This document shows, one piece after another, positions 56,885-64,000 of a stretch of 64,000 nucleotides of DNA; positions within the stretch are counted from its first letter, which is position 1, and every line of letters starts with the position of its first letter. The notes below the pieces were generated by a model that was not told where the DNA came from, did no database searches, and saw only the letters and a list, made by a program, of their open reading frames with translations. This stretch comes from Fusarium oxysporum f. sp. lycopersici 4287. Lineage: Eukaryota > Ascomycota > Sordariomycetes > Hypocreales > Nectriaceae. The DNA is taken from NCBI RefSeq assembly GCF_000149955.1, contig NC_030992.1:2469477-2533476 (forward strand), written 5' to 3'. The position numbers were made by a program, and so were the translations under genes.

Positions 56885-56943
56885 ACGCGTTCTGGCGTGC
56901 TCATCGCGTCTCACACGCGTAAAGCTGTCCCACAAACTCGCGA
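56885..56943. promoter_or_regulatory. MCB-like cell-cycle boxes upstream of CDT1
   Basis: Two exact ACGCGT MluI cell-cycle boxes lie at 56885-56890 and 56915-56920, with related TCGCGTC (56903-56909) and TCGCGA (56938-56943) nearby, 257-315 bp upstream of the CDT1 start. In yeasts MBF binds ACGCGT in promoters of G1/S genes, and cdt1 of S. pombe is an MBF target. Function here is inferred. Confidence 0.6.
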
Positions 56944-57034
56944 ATAAAGTTAAGTGGTGCACGGACCTTTCTAAATCCTCGTGAGCAGCCAGGCCATAAA
57001 GACAGATGCCTACTAGTAGAGGTCCAGTATGTAA

Positions 57035-57310
57035 TATTGACCTACTAAGTGTACTAACCTAAGGTAGGCAGGTACTAGGCTGGTACTGTTGTATGCAGGT
57101 TCGCATCTCGGCTCCCGTTCCTAAACTTGGTCAAATTCTGCCCTGCTCCCGAGGTGTCGATACGAATCAACAGGCACAACTGATCTGTACTTCTACGGCC
57201 ATGTTGTCATTTCTATAGGCTCTAGGTAGGTACGGTAGGTAAGGAAGGTACCTACCGACTTATAGTACTAGGTAAGTTAGGCATTGTCTGTTGTAGGCAC
57301 TACCTAAGCT
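57035..57310. repeat. Cluster of TAGGTA/TACCTA short palindromes
   Basis: The segment contains many copies and inversions of the hexamers TAGGTA and TACCTA, for example AGGTAGGTACGGTAGGTAAG and GGTACCTACC. The same motif family recurs in other intergenic parts (about 7020, 25260, 37600, 47850, 58835, 62115) but I do not see it within the coding exons I read. Confidence 0.6.
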
Positions 57311-58133
57311 TCCGAATGAGATGTTCCCCTAAAGCCTCCTCCGTATGTCTCTATGGCTCGAAATTCGGTATAAGTGTTAAAGTCTGCCTGTACTCCTAAT
57401 ACAAGGGCAAACTGATCGTCTTTGTAACCCTAGCCGTGCTCCCCCGACACTGGCTCGGGTATTACCAATAAAACTGTTGCTTTACAAGACTAGGTCAAGT
57501 ACATTTTGATGTAGTGGCCTGATGGACAAGCACACGTACCTATATGTCTAGAGTATTTGGGGTACTCCGGAGGGCAGCTCAACCTTATTTGTAAAATATG
57601 GTGGTCCAGCAGGTCAATCAGGGTTATTTGTTTCTCAGCACGCCAGTATTGGATATCATGATATCGCTTGGGTACACATGATTGCATTTCTATCTCGCGA
57701 AACATTGTGTTTATATAGTACAAGAGCAGCAGTAATCGTTAGTTCTCCAACCTCATTAACAATATCTCTCAGAAGAACCAAGTGAGAGCTATACATGATT
57801 GACCGTCTAAAAGAGACATGAAGAACGGCACCTAGCTATAAAGCTTTTTGCTTGCTCCTTGGATCAAATCAATGCGCCGTTATCCGAAATCCACAGCCTT
57901 CATGATGGTTTGCATAAGAAACAACACTTCGTACTCCAATCATTCGATTTGCACCAAGACTCCGGAGCGCACTAATATGATATCGCGATAACGCCGGCAG
58001 AACAAATAGCAAGCAATAAAACATTCTCCGAGGGCCAAAAAATTGGTCTCCTGACCCATTTCTATGTACGGGGTACATGGGTAGCGAGGCTTCGCCAGAG
58101 CCATTTGAGTTCCCCAGCTAGAAGACTTGCAGC

Positions 58134-58364
58134 TCAGCGGCGGCCAGACGTGGTCCAATGTTCGGGCCTAAAGCTAACAGGACTGGGTGGCGGAGGAGCA
58201 GGTACGGTATAGTCATCCTCTTGGATATGATGGACTGGAGTTGAGGGGCGGTTCGTTTTGGTGGAAAGAGTAGCAGTGATACTGGTGTAGAGGAGGTCTT
58301 GCGAAGTGACGACTCTCATGTTGCGAGGCGCAGCCTGGATTGAAGAGGAGCGTTGACCAGGCAT
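58134..58364 (-). CDS. Possible small protein, unrecognised (76 aa)
   Basis: ATG at 58364 to TGA at 58134, 76 aa, hydrophilic, with RNMRVVTSQDLLYTSITATLST in the middle and a proline run near the C-terminus (VPAPPPPSPVSFRPEHW). No signal peptide or known domain. Composition looks more protein-like than that of the other frames in this 6-kb interval, but there is no family match and it could be chance or one exon of a larger gene. Confidence 0.35.
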   Translation of the reverse strand: MPGQRSSSIQAAPRNMRVVTSQDLLYTSITATLSTKTNRPSTPVHHIQEDDYTVPAPPPPSPVSFRPEHWTTSGRR

Positions 58365-59627
58365 CTTTCTTTTTCGCTTCAGAAGACAAGAAACAGAGTC
58401 GGGTTTCTGGGTGAATGCGCTGTTAGGAGAATATCCATTGACGTGGGTGAAGCTGACTTATAAGTCAAGAGATGCAGTACACACCAGAATAGAAACAAAG
58501 CGGCTTGCGTAAACTGTGGATATGTGATGGAGCTAGCCCCAGTGTGACTTTGTGATACACGTTAGGTCCGAATATCGTATCCTTAGGCTCGAGCGTACAC
58601 TGATAGCAAGGTTTCTTCTTCCTTTTTCAAGTTTTCTGCGCCGACCTGAGGTTTTGAGGTCGCCACGGAAGGGGTATCTCAGCTGCCGGGATATCGGGCA
58701 ATGGTTGCTGTTGTTATGTGAGGCCAGGGCTTTCAAGGTCCAAGTGAAAACAACTGAAAGATCTTGCGCGTATACAAAGCGGCCACGGTCAAAGACGAAG
58801 CAATGAAAGATCAGTATAAGCTTTTTCAGATAGGTAGGTAAGGTTAAGGTAGGGAAGATATAGGAAAAGAACAATCCGGGGAAGAGGGTGGACGGCCAGT
58901 TTATAAAGGGGAGGGTTATTGCTAGGGAAGGAGAAAAACGATAGGGATGGGATGAGATAAGTGAGGTACCGTATTATCGACGCAGCCCGGGTACCTCATC
59001 TCACAACCCAACCTGAGCCTGATTTGAATGAATACCAACCCAGGTCCCAACCAAAGCCGGGGCAGACAAGGGCGCCACTGTCATTGCACGATACCGACGC
59101 CGTCAATACATTACCAGCGAACGGCATTGACAGGGCGAGCCGGCCTGTGAGACGACGACATAACAAGCCAACAACCTAACAAGGGCAAAAGCGACAAAAC
59201 CTGGGGAACAGCCAACAGGACGGGTGCCATGTCTTGGCTTTGGTGCTAAGGAAGCAGGTACATGTTTCTACCTGACCAGGTATCCATGCACGGCAACACG
59301 GAGAAGAGGACACACACCATGCATAACATCCCTGACCTGGATACCCCCAGAAACTCCCGTGGCCCTTTTCGATGAAGTCTTGCATTGTTTTGGCGTTTGC
59401 TGATGACGGACAAAGTTACGATGCACCTATCTATATGTTCGTAGGGAGGAGACCACTTCCGCCCATCAGAAATCTTGGTGTGTATCGTTGAAACTGTCTT
59501 GATATAACAAGCACCACGGCGAGATTATGCAAAACATGCACGGTCTCTCCCCTTCCTCAAGAGCCACATTATCGAAGGGGGAAGGTATAGATACAAACAC
59601 TGACTAGCAACCCATTTGAGTCCACTT

Positions 59628-59648
59628 AAAAGAAAGAAAGAAAGAAAG
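59628..59648. repeat. AAAG tetranucleotide microsatellite
   Basis: About five tandem AAAG units in intergenic DNA. Confidence 0.85.
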
Positions 59649-62600
59649 GCATTGGAGATGTGACTCTGATTTTGCCGGTTTACAGCCAATAACTGCCTCG
59701 CCCGTGACTGCCCTACATCATGCCGATATCATTGGAAGGACTTCAACCACTGAACAAGCGTGTTGTTACCAGGATCGCCCCGAACAAAGGTATCCCAGTT
59801 CTGTGATGCTGCCGCCTAGCACGGAAAGAAAACATCAAATACGCCTAAAAGGGGAACGACAAGACGGAAGGCCAACGTGCAAAGAACATCAAAGGTCGTC
59901 ATCATCAGCTGATGAACGAGGCCTCGGTCTGTATCTCAGAACCTGCACAGAAGGAGAAGACAAGTATCAGATACGTTCATGATCCTACGACTAATTACGA
60001 ACCAGCCATCGCCAGCACCAGCTTTCTGGACCACAGACAGCGAAACGTCAGTGAGGGAGATGCATGCCAAGCAATTTTCTTTCTGGTGCAATTCTGAATC
60101 GATTGTGGGGGCCATAGGCCTGCTCCCGAACAGACAGGCAGCCCCGGCTTCTTAGGCAATTTGATATCTTCTAGAAGGCCAGCCACTCGCCCAAAGCAAA
60201 GGGGTAAGCGAGAATTTATTGCTAGCACCGTGCGGTTTTGTCCCTGGCAGTTATTTGTGATCCTTAGTATCCAGCATTGACAGCAAACCAATCTTGGTCT
60301 CCGTGCCATGGATGGACCACAATCAAAATGACACTTTTTGAAATGATGCCTTGAAGGGCAATTGGTAAGCGCAAACTGGTGGATATTCAAGTCAATGGTC
60401 CGGAATATGCCCAGTCAAGCCGCGTTGATAAGAACTCAACACTGATCCATTTAATCATATCCCTGGCGGTGTATCGAGACACACCCGGCCACGTCGAATA
60501 TGCTCAATGGACTGGTGTTGCCTAGGCGTAACGATACGTGCCACAACCTGAGTAGCCTGCAATCACAGCACTTGAGTGTCTCTGGCATAGCAATGGATGT
60601 CTCATTACATAACGGGCACTGAGGAATGTCTATGCAACAAACAACGCGGTAATTAACCTGCCAAACCAGGGAGATAACCACACTTTGAGTCAAAAGGGGT
60701 CAGTGGAATCACGACTGTTTTGATTAATCAGCCAACTGGAAGTTATTTACCGAATCCAGTGTAAGTAGATGGCTGAAAGCCGCATACATATGCATATGCG
60801 CTGAACACAAACGTCAGGCAGCTTACCCGTGGGAGAATCTGTTGAGGGATACGAGGCGATATGAGGTGTCTGTTGCTCCGGCCTATCATTCCGAAAAGCT
60901 GGTCTAGCTTAGGAAAGCTATAGACTTACCCGAGATAACCATGGAAGGCTCAGCGGATCACCGAACATACCATAATACCTCAAGAGCAAGAGGTTCAAGG
61001 CCCTGGGTAATGGACATAGTCGTCCCCTATGTGTATTGAACCATACCTAGGCTCCAGACGGGTGAAAGTCCGTTTTGTGTGTAAAAGCGACTGGAGAGAA
61101 ACATATGTATGACGATACTTCCAACTTATTGGTACATTATTCTACCCGCACCACTTGCTTTCAGCTTTTATTTCATGTATATCTGATTTCCCCACTGCTA
61201 CTGAGTGAGGTAGAGTCGACTCCTTTATGGCCATATGTCAGCGCCAAAGGGACGCGACATAGCATGGCCCCAACAGGGAACCATTAGCGCTCCGGCGCCC
61301 CCGAGAACTGGCCTCGCCGTGAGAACTAGTGAATTGTAATACTTACCTTACCTATAACTCACCCCATGCCTATCCTGTCGTGTCTTTTCTGAGCAGGTAG
61401 CAGTTATGTTTACTGACTCCTGTACTTGGCAGAGACTGGGCTGCAAAGGTTGGTGGGGCACCGGAAGATATGTCCGTGGTGGGGGGCTGGGGTTAGGGGG
61501 AGTAAGTTAGAAGCGGTAGTACACCACTGCACTGTAACCGGGATCTTACGAGATTTCCTAGATGTGATGGTTGACGCCGTGTCCATGTACTTGGGTTTCC
61601 GGCTGATGTCTACTTACCTTCTGACTAGGGCAAGATCAACTAGGGGAGGGAAACATAGATATCGATACGTCAAGACGGTGGTTCGTACTAGGTATGATGA
61701 ATGAAATTTATGGTGAGGAGGACCCTTGGGCTTGTTCCTCTAACGTGACTTGCAAGGAACTGACGCCTTGCTATTAGGTAGCCGTTGAAGTTATGGTATA
61801 CGATGAGACGAACGATAAAGATGTGCGGACTTCAACTTGAGCACAAGGAATGAGAGCATGCTCGTTACTCATTAACCAACGCTCCCAAATCGTGATAGAT
61901 CCTGGACTCATAAGGGTGAAGCGTTCTGGTCACCCATCAAAGGTCTTTCATCTGGCATTCTGCTGTCTCATGGGACCAGTAACCCTGAGGGCTCTGCCGA
62001 TGTTGTTAAGACCTTTTTTCCTTCGAATTGTTGTATGCAATATCCTATCATATTTGCTAGGTCTGCTTATGATTATGTGCTTACAAGCCATGTCTAGAAG
62101 AGCTTTAGATAAAAGGTAGGTAGCTAAGTAAGGTCTGCTTACGATTCAGTAACTGTAAGACAGGACAAGCATCCGACTAGCTTATGAAATGATTGAGATG
62201 GTCTGAAACAGACAAGCAGTATAGTGCTGTAATGGGAATGGGGGGTTGTATATCAATATGTAGTTGTTGATAGCAGATTTGGCAAAGCGATATCACGGAT
62301 TCACTACCATTTAGTGGTCCCACACAAGACAATCCATGCTTTATCAGTTCAGCAGTGATGAGGTACAGGGCCCAGAATCTTTTCCAATCACACTTGACAG
62401 AAATGGACAGGTAAAGTCTAGCTCAATATCGATTATATTGATTTGGGCTTTGCGTCCTTTCTCTAAGTAACAAGGTAGAGGAAGACATGATGGACCACGT
62501 AAGGAGCAGTAATGCCAGTGTCATCACGGCCGGATCATGTTTCACAGGAGAAGTAAGAACATGGGAACAAGAGTCGTCCCACAGGTGCATGAAAGAACCA

Positions 62601-62708
62601 TGCGCTTTTGAACTTTTTTCCTACCTACAAATATAATTCTTTCCATATCAGCATGCATGGCAACTATTGCAACTTCCATGATCCATGCCCAGACAAAAAG
62701 GGCCCCCT

Positions 62709-64000
62709 TCACTTCTCGCCTCTGTTTGTAGAAGCACTTCGCGCCGTCGTCGCAGTTCCAGGAGCTGCCTTAGTCTTCCGTCGTGTCGGCTGATAAACGT
62801 CGTTGAAGTTCATGGCAACACCAAGGAATCGCATATCCACATCTGGTTGATATGCAAGATCACCAAGGACGATCTGCACACGAGTTCGGAACGATGCACC
62901 CAAGTGTCGAAGACGCTCTTGTAGAACGGGGAACTCGGAGGCCACGCCACCAGAACCTGTCATCGGCGTGTCACGACCATCGTGATCATCGTTGTGTCGT
63001 GTGGTACTTCTTACATCGGCCTCCTGACGTTGCGTAAAGTCTGACACGCTCCAGCTGTAAAGTCCGTCAACAGAGTCTCTGTAGCTGAGCATGAACCGCA
63101 AGATTTCACCGAGCTGCATCATATATGTCGTACGGTCATCTTCATCAGAGCTGTGCGTACGTCGTTTTGCCCCGAGAAGACCTTTGTGAGTGATGTCGTT
63201 GAGGTACCGTGTATGCGCCTTGATCAGGTCGTCCAACGTGCAGTCCTCCTTCTGGATCCGTTTTTGAAGTTCGCCCCACGAGGATTCGATGACCTCAAAT
63301 AAGATGTAGTATTGGAGCTGGCCCACAAAGTGAATCATCTCGGCCAGAACGCCGCGTGTTGACTTCCACGTTTGAGAGACGGCAGGGTCGGAGTTCTGAA
63401 GAACTCCACGAGCACCTGTCATGCACTTCCGCCAGGTTGACAGTACCGCAAATTCTACTCGCTTGATACGCCAGAGAAAATTGAAGACTTTCAGGTACTG
63501 TCTATTCCCCCACTCTGTCACGACAACATCGACAGGTGCATCGATCTTATATTCAAGGGTAAAGCAATCCCATCCGATATCACCATGAGATAGTTGCAGC
63601 ATGCGGGCATCCAAGCGCCGTAGAACCTCGGGAGAGTCATACTGGGCATTTGATCCTCGGATAGCGTGTTCCAATTGCGCCGTTAAAGTATGTCTGTACT
63701 GTGCCCCAGCTGGACGGTCAAGGTTGGCAGCCAGAGATTCCATCAGGAGTGCAATAAAATCTCCCTGCCCTAGGAGGATGTAGTTCTTGAGCGCCTGAAG
63801 ATGTTTAAATAAGTGAAACTTATTGGCCATCAAGTCGATAAGACGCTTCATGGTGGTCTTGTAAGCTTCATCGATCCAAGCTTCCAAGGTAGCTGTGTCG
63901 CCATACCTTAACTCTTTGGAAGCAGCTTTAGAGTAATCCTCAACCCACATGGCATCACCGCAGCTATGTCGGATGAAGTTTAGTGACTTCCCGATTAGAA
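62709..64000 (-). CDS. SPC98: Gamma-tubulin complex component 3 (GCP3/Spc98), C-terminal part
   Basis: Subunit of the gamma-tubulin small complex that nucleates microtubules at spindle pole bodies. Only the C-terminal 430 or so residues are in the window; the frame is open past 64000, where LIGKSLNFIRHSCGD continues upstream of the first in-window methionine. GCP-family marks include RRLDARMLQLSHGDIGWDCFTLEY, the YLKVFNFLWRIKRVEF helix and MIHFVGQLQYYILFEVIESSW, which match GCP3 better than GCP2 by my recollection of the human protein. The last segment has RFLGVAMNFNDVY in place of the usual FRLDFNEYY-like ending, then a basic, disordered tail (TRRKTKAAP). An acidic insert (THSSDEDDRTT) sits between C-terminal helices. 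Start and N-terminal domain are outside the window. Confidence 0.93.
   Translation of the reverse strand, partial: LIGKSLNFIRHSCGDAMWVEDYSKAASKELRYGDTATLEAWIDEAYKTTMKRLIDLMANKFHLFKHLQALKNYILLGQGDFIALLMESLAANLDRPAGAQYRHTLTAQLEHAIRGSNAQYDSPEVLRRLDARMLQLSHGDIGWDCFTLEYKIDAPVDVVVTEWGNRQYLKVFNFLWRIKRVEFAVLSTWRKCMTGARGVLQNSDPAVSQTWKSTRGVLAEMIHFVGQLQYYILFEVIESSWGELQKRIQKEDCTLDDLIKAHTRYLNDITHKGLLGAKRRTHSSDEDDRTTYMMQLGEILRFMLSYRDSVDGLYSWSVSDFTQRQEADVRSTTRHNDDHDGRDTPMTGSGGVASEFPVLQERLRHLGASFRTRVQIVLGDLAYQPDVDMRFLGVAMNFNDVYQPTRRKTKAAPGTATTARSASTNRGEK

Larger units (their letters stand above)
56629..62708. other. Long gene-poor region between CDT1 and GCP3
   Basis: 6.1 kb with one doubtful small frame (58134-58364, listed). 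The left end holds the CDT1 promoter with ACGCGT sites. About 57000-57310 is dense in TAGGTA/TACCTA palindromes. A short AAAG repeat is at 59628-59648. Remaining open frames are short and overlap across frames; I see no mobile element or RNA gene. Confidence 0.45.

Overview
The window is nuclear DNA of a filamentous ascomycete (Pezizomycotina), most likely a sordariomycete of the Hypocreales/Fusarium type. The evidence is short spliceosomal introns (mostly 50-100 bp, GTAAGT-like donors, CTAAC-like branch sites), monocistronic genes on both strands, and orthologues such as a FacB/Cat8 acetate regulator, a DUF3405 protein and a Dia2/Pof3-like F-box protein. The genus is an inference from remembered family resemblance. 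Two runs of N (40411-41088 and 45358-45948) are assembly gaps.

Layout. 1-6565: IMP4 (ribosome biogenesis), an Sso-type syntaxin (exocytosis) and TOM70 (mitochondrial import, minus strand). 7686-16214: aminodeoxychorismate lyase (folate/PABA), an F-box/TPR/LRR protein, a YGR210C-type YchF/Obg GTPase (minus) and, divergent from it, a SET-domain lysine methyltransferase. 16215-21793 has no recognisable gene and precedes the FacB/Cat8 regulator (21794-24518). 26034-36908: a Pgc1-like phosphodiesterase, RTF1 (minus) divergent from COQ7, and a large PX-PH phospholipase D (SPO14/PLD1, minus). 36909-41088 is gene-poor and carries a decayed cytochrome P450 running into the first gap. 41603-47175: a SAP-like multipass membrane protein and a DUF3405 Golgi-type protein interrupted by the second gap. 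47176-52230 shows no gene. 52231-56628: a DHA1-type MFS transporter and the replication licensing factor CDT1 (both minus). 56629-62708 is almost gene-free. 62709-64000 is the C-terminal part of gamma-tubulin complex protein GCP3/Spc98 (minus), open at the window edge.

The genes are mostly unrelated housekeeping functions and do not form a biosynthetic cluster or operon-like system. Links that can be argued: FacB/Cat8, COQ7, TOM70 and the Pgc1-like enzyme all bear on mitochondria or respiratory carbon metabolism; CDT1 and the F-box protein both bear on S phase. I found no convincing mobile element, CRISPR array, rRNA or tRNA gene. I see no strong evidence of a new multi-gene system. The best leads are single-gene observations: a PIP-degron-like N-terminus and MCB boxes on CDT1, a 620-nt AUG-free leader on the FacB/Cat8 gene, a 10-nt microexon in the YchF-type GTPase, a CxC-rich insert in the F-box protein, and an uncharacterised SAP-like membrane protein.
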